64,000 nt of DNA from Selaginella tamariscina. Its lineage: Eukaryota; Streptophyta; Lycopodiopsida; Selaginellales; Selaginellaceae. Numbering within the stretch: the stretch's first letter is position 1; each line of letters begins with the position of its first letter. Positions 22,481 to 38,114 of this stretch are shown piece after piece. Location: assembly GCA_003024785.1 (NCBI GenBank), contig PUQB01000018.1, positions 987,717 through 1,051,716 of the forward strand, given 5' to 3'. Below the pieces are notes generated by a model, which was given only the letters and a program-made list of their open reading frames with translations, made no database searches and had not been told where the DNA came from. The translations under genes and the position numbers were made by a program.

Positions 22481-25397
22481 CTCAAATGTAATCAGCATAT
22501 TCTATGTTGTTATTTATAATATCAAAAACATTTTAGAAATTTAGATTAAAAAAAGCAATAGATGTGTTTCTTCCGCGTGTTTTATTTATATATTAATGAA
22601 AATCTTATTTTAAATATTAAATTAAATTCTAAACAATGTGTGGTTGCAGTCCGATAATCTATTTACTAAGTTAAAGGCATGCTTTTCTTTTGTTTAAGCT
22701 GGTACATTATGTACAATTTAAGGTGTATTTTGGATAAAGACTTTACATCTTAACAAATTTACAAAATTATATATTAAATTCTAACTTATTTTTAAATAAT
22801 TTTAATTTTTTTTATATTATTCTAGATGACAATTCTTTCTTTTTATTTTCTATTTTGAAACTCACAATTAAAATTTAAAAACATGTAACCTCCGTAAACT
22901 TACGCTCATGTGATGTGCACAAACTATATTCCAAAATTTTTGCAGACTGTCGTTGTTATTTTTATTAAGAAACTTGGTGAAATTTATATTAAAATAAATA
23001 AAATGTTACAAAGAAATGTTTTTTTCATTTTATTTTAAGTTATGAATTCTTCTTTACAATAGGTCTTAGTTGAATTTGTATTTGGAGTTACAAGGTTCTT
23101 AGGAATATTACTTGGGTAGAATATTATATTATAAATATAAGGAATCATGTATTCATGGTCTAATTTTGAAATGTATATTTTTATTATATTAAGAAGATGA
23201 ATATCCTTGAGAATAATAAAGAATAATACATTAGGTGAACAATTTCATTATCCTAGCTCTCAAGATGTAACAATATTTTATCTTTGGAAACTATTAAAAA
23301 ATTATGTACACGCGAGCTCTTACACATTAAAAGTGAAAGGTGTGATAAAACAAAAGAAGAATAATTATGTATATTATTATATAGTTTAAAAAAGGTTAAA
23401 AAAAAACCAAAAAAAACTGTTGTGTATGTGCGTGTGAGGGTTGGGTGGTGGGGAGCCATGTGTACTATACCATGTGTCATATAAGAGATTTTTTATTTTT
23501 TTTTTATAAAATGTGTGATGAGCAACTCTGAAAAAATAATAAGTGTGTTGCTCTGAAACAACAGAAAATGTAATAAATTCATGCTGTTAAGGTTTTATTT
23601 AAACATGTTCAAAATGTGCATAATTTATTAATGAGAAACTTGATCTTTATATGTCACACAACAGAATTTTATGACATGATAAAATCAAATAAAAACTAAT
23701 GTTACTAATTTGTAATTTTATTTAGATATGTACTTTTACGTGTATATAATTCACTTTTAAAGAAGTTATACATTCATATGTAACTTTAATATGCATTCAG
23801 GTATAATAGAATATCAAATTTTAATTAATTATTAATCTTTAACATAATAGAGAATTAAACATTAGAATAAACAAAGGTTTTATTGTTTTTCATCATGGTT
23901 GTGCATTGCATCTTACTATTGGGCAACATGTGTGTCCGCACGTATTTTGTAATACTATAACACACAATGTGACACACCAAATAACAAATAACATGTTCAT
24001 GTATGCATGTGGTTAACATACGTATGATTAGTATGAGCGCAAAGTTAGAAATATTAAAAATGATTAAAATAATTTATGTATTTATATTAGATATTTAAAT
24101 ATTATGGTATGTACATTCAGGTATGTAAGTACATATATAAATACAAAATTAAATAAAATACAAAACTTTTGTAATAATTAACATAATAGAGAATTAAACA
24201 TTGGATGAACTTGTTTCTCTAGTTCCAGCATGTGTCCTATAATATTATAACACATACACCAATGTATAAAATATGAGAAATTACACAGTTATAAAGAAGG
24301 GTGATTAAGGTAACTTATGTAAATATATTGATATTTAAATATTATGGTATTGAATGTAATCAATAAATTTATGTTAAAGTTATCTTCAATTTATAATATC
24401 AAAAACATTTCAGAAATTTTGATTTAAAAAGTTCTTAAAACCTTATTTTAAATATTAAATTTATAAACGATGTATGGTTGTAGTAAGATAATTTATATAT
24501 ATATATATATACGTGTGTTATAGCAATTTTATTATTATGCACTTTCATTTTTCCGTTTTATGACTTATTAATAGCACTTTTAAATTTAGGTTTATAATAC
24601 TTTGAAATTACAAGATAAATAAAGATTTTAAATAACATGACAAGTACTTTGATTAAGTTAAATGAATTAAGAGAAAACAGTAAAAAAAAAAAAAGTAAAT
24701 TAAAAAAGAATAATATATATATACACACACACGTGTATGTACCATGTGATATGTATAACAAAAGAAAAGCATATCTTTTAATTTTTAAAATAGAAAACTT
24801 GCAATTATAGTCAATGCAAATATATTTGACTTGTCCTCTATAAAATATTCACAAACCTTCACACAATCTATATTAATAAGAAGATGTGTGTGGTGTGTAT
24901 AACATAGAAATAATGCATAATTAATAGTTGAAATTACACTGTTATACTAAATAGAAATAATATGGGTATGCTATAATTATATCTATTTATATATAGCCAT
25001 GGAAGGATACTGAATATATATGATTCACTAGTTATTTAGTTTTGTTAGTGTTTTTCTTAATTCATGTAAGTTAATAAATATACTTGTCAATGTTATATAA
25101 ATTATTTATTTTTCTTACATAAATTTTAAAATAACTTTATTATTAAAAACAATAGTGCATTGAAAATCAAATTCAGAACTGCTCTTATTAATTCTTGAAT
25201 TTGAAAAATGTAAATTAATAAATTCACAATGTTAAAGTCTAACAACGTATTTAATCATATTTAAATATATGTAAAATGTGCATATTAATAACATTGCTAT
25301 GTTGAACATGTATATACAAGAATACACGTATGTATATACATACACGTGTATGTCTGTACACAGATACGTGCTTTGTTTATCTAATGTTTATTTCTCT
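22481..25397. other. AT-rich gene-free sequence with old internal duplications
   Basis: No gene is seen. The stretch at 22,517-22,665 is repeated at 24,380-24,500 (shared TTATAATATCAAAAACATTT). 23,800-24,120 is loosely repeated at 24,170-24,350 (shared AACATAATAGAGAATTAAACATT). 25,140-25,390 has weak similarity to 6,960-7,220. Confidence 0.5.
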
Positions 25398-26559
25398 ATT
25401 CTGCTAAACATTATTAACTAACACAAAATTTGACATTCTATTTAATTTATGCATATAAATGCTTGAGTATATGTTATAAAGTGCATCTTATTTATAAATG
25501 TAATGTATTAACTTTATTAAAATGAATTATAAACACACTTTAAGTACATCCAAATTAAATTACGAATTAATAACATTTTAACCTTGTGAGTTTAGGTTTA
25601 TCAATAAAATTGTTTTAAATATAAATATTCAAAATTTATGATTAAATTGATATATATTAAAGTCAAAATTTAATTAAATTGATACAAATTCAAGGTTAAA
25701 TTTGTAAATTCAATTTTTATTTAGTTTATGTTTGTTATCTGTAAATACAGTAGTAAGTATATATGTGTATTTTGACAAAATAACTCACTCGCTCATCCTT
25801 TTAGTGTCTCTTGTATGTTGTTTCCCAATGTTTACTCGTGTCTTTCCTTTGAATAAATGACCATGAACAAGTCTTTAAATCTTGTCTTGTGCTCTTCTAC
25901 TTCCATCCCAAATATAACTTGCTTACCAAGTGTATTGTATCAAAGTTTATTATTTTATATTTAAAAAAGTTTAACGACCCATTAAATAAACCAAATAAAT
26001 AAGTAAACAAAAGAGAAGCTGTAAATTACTACATAATCAGTCATATTTATCATGCTTGTGTACAAAACACAAATAAATGCATATTCACACAATATATACA
26101 TATTATATATGTGTGTATATAACAATAAAGTTTTAAAAATATACCTTAAATGAACTCATAGAGTTTTTTGAATTAATTATAATAAAACATTTACTATAGT
26201 ATTTTAAACATGGTGTAAACTTATACACTTAATCTTGGGAACCTACATTATCGATCAATTTAAGATTATTAATATTTATATATTCCTTACTGATTAGACG
26301 TGAATAGTAATTCTAGGAGTTTTTAATGTATTAAAAACAAAAAATAGTTTTTTAATAATGTTACTAATGGAGATTATTAATATATACAAGCACGGCGCAC
26401 ACAGTATAATACCATATAGTAAATTATTTAATAAAAAGTTATATTATTTTAGATAGGTTTTAAGGCCTGTTAAAATTTTAACACATATTTTAAAATATAC
26501 CTTAAACCATTTAAATATTTTATATAACTTAAGTTTTGAATGTTTTACCCTAATTACTG

Positions 26560-27700
26560 GGTTTAGGGTTCTCGAGGGATCATCAGTTCTTTGCTCCAGC
26601 GCATTCTGTCTATGGAGGATGTACCTCTCTCTCTCTCGCACGCACATCTACACGCACGCACGACGTTTCTGATGGCTTGATTTTGAGGCTTTTGAGCAGC
26701 GCCTTGACAAGGTATGTGTGTGCGTTTGCATATGTATATATTTTCTTGATGAAATATTATTAAACACGCACATATGCACACACATCTGAACGCCATCTCT
26801 TGCCTTCTTCTTCATCCAGAGACGCCCTTAGATCCTTGACAAGTAGCTTCAGGCTCCTTGGCTTGTTTTCATCATATAAACTCAAACCACGGCTCTCTAT
26901 ACCGTCATCATACGACTGTGTATACGACGGAGTTCTTTGTTTCTTGTTTCTGTGTCTCTCCAACATAGTGTTGTCCCATAGCCTGTCGAGCTTTTGTTTA
27001 CCAAGTATGTTTCTGGTTCCTGTATAACTGGTTCGTACTCCTCCGTATTTCCCCTGTACATCTTACGGCTCTCATCGTAGCTCCTTCGTGCTTCTGTAAA
27101 ACATCCTTTCTCTCATGATCTGTATCTTGAAACATCTTCCCCAACTTGCCTGCATACATATAATGTATTGCAGACACGATTCTTCTGAAGTGCACTGGGT
27201 AGCTTCTTTGGTAAGTAATATACCGCAGGCTTCTCATCAGCAAATGTATATACATCATGCAACTTTGCCTCCCAATCCTTGACCTGTGCTTGTACATTAG
27301 TGCTCTCTCTCTCTCTTTTCATCTCCTTTTTACCGGTTGGTTCTTTATCAGATTCCTGTTGCTTTTGCTGCTTTCTCTTGCTTTTTGGGGACTCACTCTT
27401 CTTTGGTGGGGAGTCTGCCTTCTTTGGTGGTGATGCTCGTTTCTTGACAGGTGACTCAGCGTTTAGCAGGTGTTCGTGTTCTCTCCGGGTTGGGACCTGA
27501 AGGATGCTAACTTTTGTCAGCATATACATACATACACATACTATACACACACACACACACCAGTTTGGGCGTGCTCTTGAATTTAGACTTCTCGGTGGGT
27601 TTGGGGCGGCTAGTTGATCCCTTCTTAGAAGAAGCAGGCGATTTCTTAGGTGAGGGAGGAGAGCCTGAGCTTTTCTTTGGCGAGCTCCCGCCGGACAATC
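26560..27700 (-). CDS. Lys/Ser/Pro-rich (KSP) nuclear-type protein, copy 1
   Basis: I do not recognise the family. The first visible coding exon (27,561-27,700) reads SGGSSPKKSSGSPPSPKKSP and onward. Its donor lies directly in a GT microsatellite. The second exon starts at 27,496 with more SPPKK-type repeats, reminiscent of the DNA-binding tails of linker histones, then a non-repetitive part (QVKDWEAKLHDVYTF, then AVYYLPKKLPSALQKNR). Further coding-like pieces run down to about 26,785 (ENKPRSLKLLVKDLRASLDE) in changing frames, so splice sites or indels remain unresolved. No ATG was found in frame at the 5' end (a TGA precedes the SGGSS frame). It faces away from the PHD-GNAT gene about 400 bases away, so the two may share a promoter region. 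Confidence 0.5.
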
Positions 27701-29048
<1,348 letters not shown>

Positions 29049-29598
29049 ATATAGATTCCTGCTTAAGTACGTTTATGTTATTCACACGTCTATATACTGT
29101 ACACACGCATTGTATAATGTGGAAATAAATATGTATCTGAATTCACAAATATATATCTAACACACACACACACGTACAGGCGTGTGACGATGTGCATGTG
29201 TATACACAAGTTTTTATGCGTATTGATGTATACAGGGAACGTGATATTCTTATACTAATACGCGCATTGCAGATATTATCATCTGAGCTACGGCAAGTAT
29301 GTATATATTGTGTTATACCAAGTGAATTATTTAATGGTATTTTTGCATTCTTAACATCAGAAAGATATTAGAATTCTTCATTAATTTATTTTAATGTATC
29401 GGGCGTGCGTGCGTGGGTGTATGAGAGAGAGATTTTCAGTTTATCTAATTGAAATTTTATATTGTTAACTGGTGCTAGTTTCGTTTAAAGTAATTAATGA
29501 TGCGGACAAAATGAACTTAAATATCTAGAATATACCATATTTAAGGATTAGTAAATAAAAATTAATTAGGATTAAGGTTAAAAATTTAATTAAGGGGA

Positions 29599-29989
29599 AT
29601 GGCGTTAGGCAGCAGACGTTCTAGGGTCTCGGCGGACGATGGCTATGGCGGACGGGCAGGCGGTCGATTGAAGGCGCGCGCGGCGAGGTATGCAATCGCA
29701 ATCTCTGCTCTCTTCGAATACAGAACTCGTACAGAGATCCATGGCAAATTGATCCAGTTGAATGCGGCTATAACCTCTGCTAACCAGCCGCCACAGATGC
29801 AGCAGGCGATTGCGAACCAGCAATTTCAGTTCCAGCAAGCGCTTATGGTGCAACAAAGATCGCTTCTCAACAGGCTGCGGCGCGTGCAGCGAATGTCAAG
29901 GTCGCTGCAGATCTTAGTTTGCAACGAGCGGCACAAATCAGCGAGCAGTTGAAGTCTGAGTCTGCCGATAAACCCGATACCAAAACCAA
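29599..29989 (+). CDS. Ala/Gln-rich protein, first exon, copy 1
   Basis: Not recognised. The sequence is markedly richer in G+C and CpG than its surroundings, as in a true first exon. From ATG 29,599 it reads a basic leader, then YAIAISALFEYRTRTEIHGK, then a Gln/Ala-rich helix (PPQMQQAIANQQFQFQQALM). A frame change near 29,855 is needed to continue into IASQQAAARAANVKVAADLS and ISEQLKSESADKPDTKT. A GTACGT donor follows at 29,990. A possible next exon at 30,377-30,480 (AVVLKEQSELGNHDL) has a good acceptor but an uncertain phase. The arm R copy lacks about 40 bases in the middle. Confidence 0.45.
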
Positions 29990-30376
29990 GTACGTCATAT
30001 AATGTAGTTGGATATGCACCCTACGCACGCACACACACACACAAAAGTAGTTATGTTTTGGAGAGCCTTGCAGACGTGTACTTTTAAATGTACGTTTTGT
30101 TCTAACAGATAGTGTATGACTTAATACGGCTTTCACTTGCTGTATGGATTCATGGAGCTTCTATTTTAACACATTTAAAAACTACGCTAGTCTTTTATAA
30201 AATCAAGTGAAATAAAAAGAATGCCAGATAAGCGGAATAGAGAATGTCCTTAAGCTAGATGTGAGCACATTCTGAATGCCATGATCAAAATGAAAGCATT
30301 GTAAGGACATAAGCAATACATAACTGCTCATGAATTCCTCCTAACATGCTTTTTTTGCATTTCCATTCTTTAGCAG

Positions 30377-30480
30377 GCTGTGGTATTAAAGGAGCAAAGT
30401 GAATTGGGTAATCATGACCTCTCTAATTCTATATGCACAAGGCATGGTTGCACTGAGGCATTCACAAACATTCGCATCTA
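30377..30480 (+). CDS. Possible second exon of the Ala/Gln-rich gene
   Basis: A TTTAGCAG acceptor precedes an open frame AVVLKEQSELGNHDL followed by NSICTRHGCTEAFTNIRI and a stop. The inverted copy near 47,650-47,755 keeps VVLKEQ and SICTRHGCTE. Phase does not fit the proposed first exon, so the link is tentative. Confidence 0.25.
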
Positions 30481-32581
30481 AAATGTGTCTGCAAATGTCC
30501 ACAGACTTGTGCAGATATGTCTGCATGTTTAACTGGTTTTATTTATTTTTATATATTTTAGTATACTTTTTATTTCACTTGAGCAAGTATATTTAAAGGT
30601 TAAGTTGGTGAAGTTCAATTCTTATGAATTGTATTAATAAATATATATTTGAATTTACACACACACACACGTGTGCGTATGCAGGTGTATAGACATGTTA
30701 ATAAATAATAAGCATGTTTACTGCGGTAGTAACTTATACACATGATGATTTATTATACCTTCGTTAAAATTGTTTCTAATAACTCCATAAAAGTAATTCT
30801 GCATTAAATTGTCTTATTTAAATTAATAACTAATTTGTGATAATAAAATAACTTAACTTTCCTGTAATTATAATTCTATACATTTCCGACTTAATTGATT
30901 TAAATTAAACTTAATAAAACCTATGTTTTAAATTTTCATTTCAATCTTTTCAAATATAAAGTATAAACATGAAGTATGGAGTATTTTATTATTTGCAAGG
31001 GACAAGTTGCTTATACTGGCTTTCGAAGTAATTTATTTTACAGATTGATTCTACACACATACATGTACACATACGTATATTAACTATACATATGTACGTG
31101 TATATATGGATAACATAATGAAGAGGTTTCACATAACATATTTTGCATTACAAAATAAAACAAATTAAAAATGAAAAATATTAAACTACAAACTTAATTC
31201 ATTTAGTTTAATCAAATACTTGTCATGTCATAGTATAGTTTTATTGGCCGTGTCATGCAAAAGTGAGAAATCAAATCTAAAACTGTTGTTATTAATTCAT
31301 AAATCTAAATTCATAGATATTTCTTTAATTATGCTAAACATTACTATATTTAATTTTGTATATAGATATGTATATACATGCCTGAATGTATATTAAAGTC
31401 TTGTTTATCGTAGATGTAATGTATTAACTTCATTAAAAGTGAATTACATACACACTTTTTAGTAAATTTCAAATAAACTTACACATTAGTAACATCAATT
31501 TTTATTTTTATTTTATCATGTTATTATAAGCTTCTGGACATTGGTTTATCATTAATCAAATTATTTTAAGTGTAAATATTCAAATCATATTCATATAATG
31601 AATAAATAATGTTGTATAATAAAACCTTAATTAAAGTGATATAAATTTTAATGTTAAACGACAGTACGTTGTCTTACGAATGTTGAAGTTACATTAATAC
31701 TATTTAATTACGTTACACCTGAAATCGAATGGCATATATGTACTGTGTGTGCGTGGGAGAGAGTATTATATTACGTTCATGAGTAACCTCAATAAGAAAG
31801 ATTTCATTAGAAGTACAAGAATTTACGAAATGTTATATAAAAATAGTATATTTATTACAAATTAGTTTACTATATTTTTCAATAATAATAATAAATAATA
31901 ACATACATTTTAAAAATTAAACAATATCTTTAATTTGAATTTTTCTTTTCCTTTATGTTTTAAAATTTTGCTTAAGGAATTTTAATAAACTTACATAATC
32001 TTCAAATTTAAATTCAAACAAAACATGTTATATAAAAAAACAAAAGAATTCTTATTGAGTTATCAATATTACATTTATGTTTTTACATGTTTAAATGTTG
32101 AAGCTACATATACACATGTCTTATCAAGTGGATTCACACGCACACACACACACACATACATATAATTAACCATAATAATATAATTTTTATAATTCTAAAT
32201 AATAACTAATTAGCTATTAATTATGTAGCTAACGTTATTAACTACATTAAAGCGAAGAAGATATGATCTCCATGAATAAGCTCCTATTTACAAGCTTACG
32301 GTATATATAGGTTTACGGTAAGTAAATATATACATACATACATTTTTATTCATTTATTTTAATAAAAATACTTGAATTATATTATATCCATGAACTTATG
32401 ATATTTATTTAATGTCATATTAACCTTTTTAATATTTGAAAGACAAAAATTAAAATCTGATGTTAAATAATAAACTGATTTTTATTCAACAGTCTCCTTT
32501 TTAAAGTGCTTAAATATTTTAAATAATATATATTCCACATTAATGTCACTTGCATATCATTAAATATATTATGCCTTCTGT

Positions 32582-32582
32582 A

Positions 32583-32653
<71 letters not shown>

Positions 32654-32654
32654 A
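32582..32654. repeat. (TA)n(TG)n(AG)n microsatellite
   Basis: Equivalent of the tract at 8,441-8,516 in copy A, with different tract lengths and an added GA run. Confidence 0.9.
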
Positions 32655-34140
32655 TGGCTATATACAGGAACAAAACAAGGATTTGTCGTGTTGTTTATTA
32701 GAGATAACGGACTGTTCGTATATTATTCACTATTCAAAATCACACTCACATTATGAATAAATTGATACATACTGAAGTTAAAACTTAATTAAATTGAAGG
32801 TTAAGTTTGTAAATTTAATTATTATGAATTATAATAAATGTGATTGTTTATTTATATTGCATTATTTTTATGTTTATTATCTGTAAATATAGTACTAGAT
32901 TATAATAAGTATATATATGTATTTTGGCTCGCCCCATGGATAAAGAAGCATGTTTACTGTGTATATGTAGTACACATATACACATGATGATTGATTATAA
33001 TTATTTCTAATAAGTCCACAAAAATAATCTTACATTAGACAGTTTTATCAACTTAATAATGAATTTGTGATAATAAAATAGCTTAAAATGGTAATAAATG
33101 TGGTAATTTATTAAGTAGAATCAAATTAATTACATGTAATGCTGCAGGTGACGTGGAAGAACGTGAATTTAAATAAAAATAAGGGTTTTAAAATTTAATT
33201 AGAATTTATAGCAAAAGCTCAAATAAGTAATTCACTGCTTTTTTAAGACAAAATGAAATTACTACTTGGAAGTGTTATAGTGAATTCTTTCTTTTGCAAA
33301 AATATACCTGATTACGAATTATTCATTTGTTTGATGCGGTAACTTGATTCAAACTAAATTATATGTATAACAACATATCATGATAAATCTGTTTTTATGT
33401 TATTAAAATAAATCATACATTCATAATGTTTCAATTTTACTTTGTTATTTTATAATATTCTGCCCATGATACGTGAAAGCTCTATTTTGAATATAAATCT
33501 TCAAATATTAAATTCAAATTGACTTAGTATAGATAAAGAATGTTATACAATAAAAACCAGTGCAATTCTATATTTTAAAATGTGTGTACATATTAAATGT
33601 ACTGTGAAGTTACATTTCCGCCAAGGTACATCTGACTTTCTCAAGCGCTTTATCTGTAAATTAACTTTATATATATTATATATTATATATATATATATAC
33701 ATGCCTAATATAATCCTTATGACACAAATGTGTAATGTAATAATAATATGTATTTTGTCATACATTTATTGTTATAAATTTTTGTTGTCAACTAAATAAT
33801 ACTTTACTTCTTCCTAAAATAATTAATTCAAATTCACATAACATAAATAAATAATGTTATAAAAAAAAGTGCTTTTAAAATTTGACCTGAACGTATTTGA
33901 CGTTGTATATATGCAATACATACGTATATACACCTTGTTTACGGTGGACGTACCAGTGGGTATGTACACTTAAGTGGTGTATAATAGCACTGTATTCACA
34001 TCTGCACATATTAATTGTTTGAGAGAAAAATATATATGTATATGTATATATATGAATTAATAATATACACAGTGATCTACTTTGCTTTAGTTTAGTTTAG
34101 ATTTCATGCTAATTTTTCTTCTATATTTAATGTGCGTGCA

Positions 34141-34145
<5 letters not shown>

Positions 34146-34207
<62 letters not shown>
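34146..34207. repeat. (TG)n(AG)n microsatellite
   Basis: Compound tract downstream of GH127 copy B, equivalent to 10,047-10,092 in A and 59,200-59,262 in C. Its length varies in each copy. Confidence 0.9.
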
Positions 34208-34211
<4 letters not shown>

Positions 34212-34520
34212 GATATGACATATACGTTCGTGAATAGCCTCAATGAGTTCATTGAAGGTCACGTTTGCATAACCGCTACAGCAACAAGAAGCTAGAAATG
34301 TAATATAAAAATAATATATTTATTACAGTTTAATTTATATACATAGTTATATATGTAACAGTAAAACAGAAATCTGCACATGTATTTAACACACACACAC
34401 ATATGTATTGTAGTATATCAAATTAACCATAACAATATGTATATAAAAGATATAATAAATAAAAATAAATATACTTATACACGTTATTTTCCAATAAAAT
34501 TAAAAAAGAACTTATGATTT

Positions 34521-35219
34521 TTAAGAGGTTATCTTGAAATAAACTGCATACTGCTCGTCCTTGTAAGCATTCATTGGGAAGAGCAGATACGTATTATTTA
34601 CGCCGTATGCTTCAAAACTCATTGGATGATACGATGTTAAACCACTCCTAACCCCAAAGCTTGCAGCTGTATTAAACTCCTTAATCACCTCATTATCCCC
34701 ATTAAACTCGCTAATATCCCCATAGCACCTCACAGAGACACTCTTCTGTCTGGTAGACAGAAAACATCCATTTGCTTCTAAGGAAACAGTTCCGTCTTCC
34801 CCAGAGACCTGGAACTACCTTAAATACTATCTTACTATTACCGTTAACTCCGTTACTTGCCATTGTCAAAGTTAACGGTGGAATATGTGATATATTTCCC
34901 CGGCTTGTCCATATATTCCGAACATATCTCATCATAAGCAAATGATGATAATGCATGCTTAGATTGTGAAGTGATCTATAATTAGTATATATAGTCAGTG
35001 TGTATATATATAGAGAGAGAGAGAGAGATTTCTATCTATATAATCGAGGAGAGATAGAAATATGGTTGTATTGTGTGTGTATATACACACAACCCACACA
35101 TGTATTATCAAGTTATAAAGTTGTATAGCTGGTACTGTGTGCGTGCGTCTATATATTGAAATATGCACATACACATGCTTACACACATACATTCGCTAGC
35201 TTAAACCTTGTTTATCTGT

Positions 35220-35277
<58 letters not shown>

Positions 35278-35653
35278 GCCTTAGCCAACATACGCATACA
35301 TCCATATGTGATACAGTATGCAACACAGTTTTACACATTTGTGCACAACACACACGCACACACACACCTTGAATGTTGCACGAGGAGCGTGTTCAGAGCC
35401 TTCTGAAGGCGTGTCTATCATGGAGAGTGTACCATCTTGGTTTCTTGCTAACACTTGTGAATTTTGTGTGAAGGTGAACAGGTTTCCAACCACTGGTAAA
35501 ATCCACTGCGAAGGTGAGGTTATATTTACTGACCCCAGGTTTAAAACTGCCATCGCTGAGACCAAATACGGTCCATAGTATATTGCGTACAATGACGAAT
35601 ATTCTGGTTGTTCATCGTGTAATCAGCACTTCTATGTTATTATTATGTGCCTG

Positions 35654-35685
<32 letters not shown>

Positions 35686-35689
35686 ATAT

Positions 35690-35732
<43 letters not shown>

Positions 35733-36197
35733 CGTTATATACATTTTCTTTATATGTATATCATTGTCACTCTCTCTCTCACACACATGCACACACACAC
35801 ACGCACTTAATTAAAAATTAATTCATATATTCAAGCTTGACTCCATTAACGGAGCATTTCAAGCCTTTTGAATATGTCCAGGTACTCTCACGGATATAGT
35901 GGCTTTTCCATGCGATTTGTTCTGCAAGTTAACTCATACATATATAGTGTATAATTCACACACACACACACACACACACATGCGCACACCTGTGTAAATG
36001 TGAAGGTAACATTGAGGTTAGAATCTACAGAAGTCATCTGACTAACTGTGATCCACTACGAGGCCAGCAGCATCCCATGTAGCAGTTGAAGATACATATC
36101 GAATAACATATAAATGTGGAACATCCTCTGTTCGATCTTCTAAGTATATGGAGTCTCCAAGCTTAGAGAACGATTCAATTGCTGCATAGGTAACAGG

Positions 36198-36271
<74 letters not shown>

Positions 36272-36424
36272 CTCACACACACGTACCAGTTCCATAACAG
36301 CACCAGAAAGAGTCATACGGATTACCCCAACCATGGTACGACTTGCCTTGGAGCTACCAGGTGCAAGTGGTAACATATAAATCATAACACCTGGTTTCTG
36401 ACCACGTTGTATTGTTAAAACTCA
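34521..36424 (-). pseudogene. GH127/DUF1680 gene, copy B, 5'-truncated
   Basis: Keeps the equivalents of exon 14 (34,521-34,975), 13 (35,368-35,616), part of 11 (about 35,831-35,931), 10 (35,990-36,181) and the 3' half of 9 (36,287-36,424). Exon 12 and the end of exon 11 are deleted. The acceptor of exon 13 has lost the A of its AG. Exon 14 has at least two frame shifts and ends in TAA rather than TGA. Exon 9 runs directly into the repeat block at 36,425, and exons 1-8 are missing, including the EESC zinc motif. Exon 13 itself is open and shows the fullest reading of that exon. Shares with copy A the 6-base deletion that turns YLLAGLSDG into YLVSAM. Confidence 0.9.
36199..36271. repeat. (TA)n(GA)n microsatellite in a GH127 intron
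   Basis: Lies in the intron between exons 9 and 10 of copy B. Copies A (12,260-12,297) and C (61,477-61,547) have the same tract with other lengths. Confidence 0.9.
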
Positions 36425-37599
36425 TTTTCATTAAGGGCTGGCATTCCGTGCTACCCACTTACTCAAATAGGAAAATAAGGGGTCTCAGTCACATAAATAA
36501 GATAGAGTATAGATTAGTAAGAGTGTTAGGTTTAAAAGAGAACTCGTTCTTCTCTTACCGGTGCAAGTTAAGCTTGTATTAACTCTCCATTGTGTGGCCT
36601 AACTTCCACACGATAGGGGTACGTCCTACTTTCGGGTTAGCTACCCTTATTATTGGTAGGATTTTGCATGATTGGGTATGTCACGTCCAAAATTCTTTGG
36701 TCTTTTAACTCACTTATAAGCCTGAAAGGATTGTCTTAGTTCACGTTTCCGCAAGAATAGTAGTTGAGCCCTTGCTCCAACCACCTCATCCACATCAAGC
36801 TAGGAACAATACTTGTAACTGGCTAGTTTATACATCTTAACTCATGAGGTGAGCCTTGACTGTGGACTTAACCAACTAGGGTGTGAATTCCTAAGAGACA
36901 TGTTCCTAACATGGGTACTTTGCCAGATATTGTGGGGGTTTCCAGAGGAGGATCCCAGGGTTGGCATTTGGCAAGCCGCCTTTATGGCACCATGTTAAAA
37001 CTTTAACAGTTGGGCAAAACCCAAAAATCTATATTGTGCGATTAGGGGGTACTGTGCAAGAAATTTTGTTTGCTCGTACATATGGGCTAGGGTAACAAGA
37101 GTGTTGGTAGGAGAACAAGAGTGTTGTGTTTTGGAGGACAAGTACTAGCAACAAGTGAGCAAGAAGCGTTGTGTCATAGTGTCTCTATTGTCCACCAACT
37201 TTTAGTCCATGTTACAATGTTTATGGACTTTATACTTATTTACTTTTTAGAACAAAAAGGTCAAAAACTTTGAACAAAATCCCAAAGGGGTAGGACATTT
37301 GGAATTCCAAAAATCTAAATATGTGAGTAAAGGAGTGAGATCACATATTTAAAAATTTGTATACTTGGGGTTAATCTCCAACCTTGTGGACATGCATGGT
37401 CTAGTCCAATTTGTTAAGTGGTAAACAAAATTAATAAGAAAACTCTATTGACAGTATTAAAAAGTATGTGAAATTAAGTGGTAAGCAAAATTAACAAGAA
37501 CTCATTATTGACAATATTAAAAAAGTATGTGACAGGAATTCAAAAGTCGACGTTGAAGAATTGTGATAAGATAACTTACTATTGGGGACTATATAAGCA

Positions 37600-38114
37600 C
37601 ATGGTTTACTATTAGGAGAATGTTGTTTAGGAGTTAATAGACCCTATTATCATGCATATAAAATTACAATAGAGGGTGGTGGGAAGAGATTTGAAACCAC
37701 ATTAGTGAGTACCAATGATGTAGAAGCCAGTGGTGATGTGGAACTGCAAACCCCACGTGTATAACATATTGTAGTAATTAGTATAGTATATTCTTGAATG
37801 TGCCTCACTTAATTAGACAAAAGAACCAAAAGTCTAAACATTATTATGTTAGATAAAAATTAGAAAGAAATTCTATACTTGATATAAGTAGATTCATCCA
37901 CCATAATACCATAGAATGGACTAGACTTCACCTTTTCCAAGATATTTTCCTACAAAACTTGAAATAAGTATTAAATAAGGATAGTTCTTATTACTTTAAA
38001 CCTGTCCTACTTAAATGGGTCAAGTTATTAATGCATTTCAATTCATTACAAGAAATAATGAAGTAATGGTTGCATAGTTCCAACTACAAAGGAGGCAACA
38101 TGAGGATAAATGTA
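37600..38114 (+). repeat. Direct repeat R1 of copy B
   Basis: Equivalent of 13,990-14,345 in copy A, with an extra stretch of about 200 bases inside (37,755-37,980). The first half keeps the GGGKRFETTLVSTNDVEASG frame. Confidence 0.55.
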
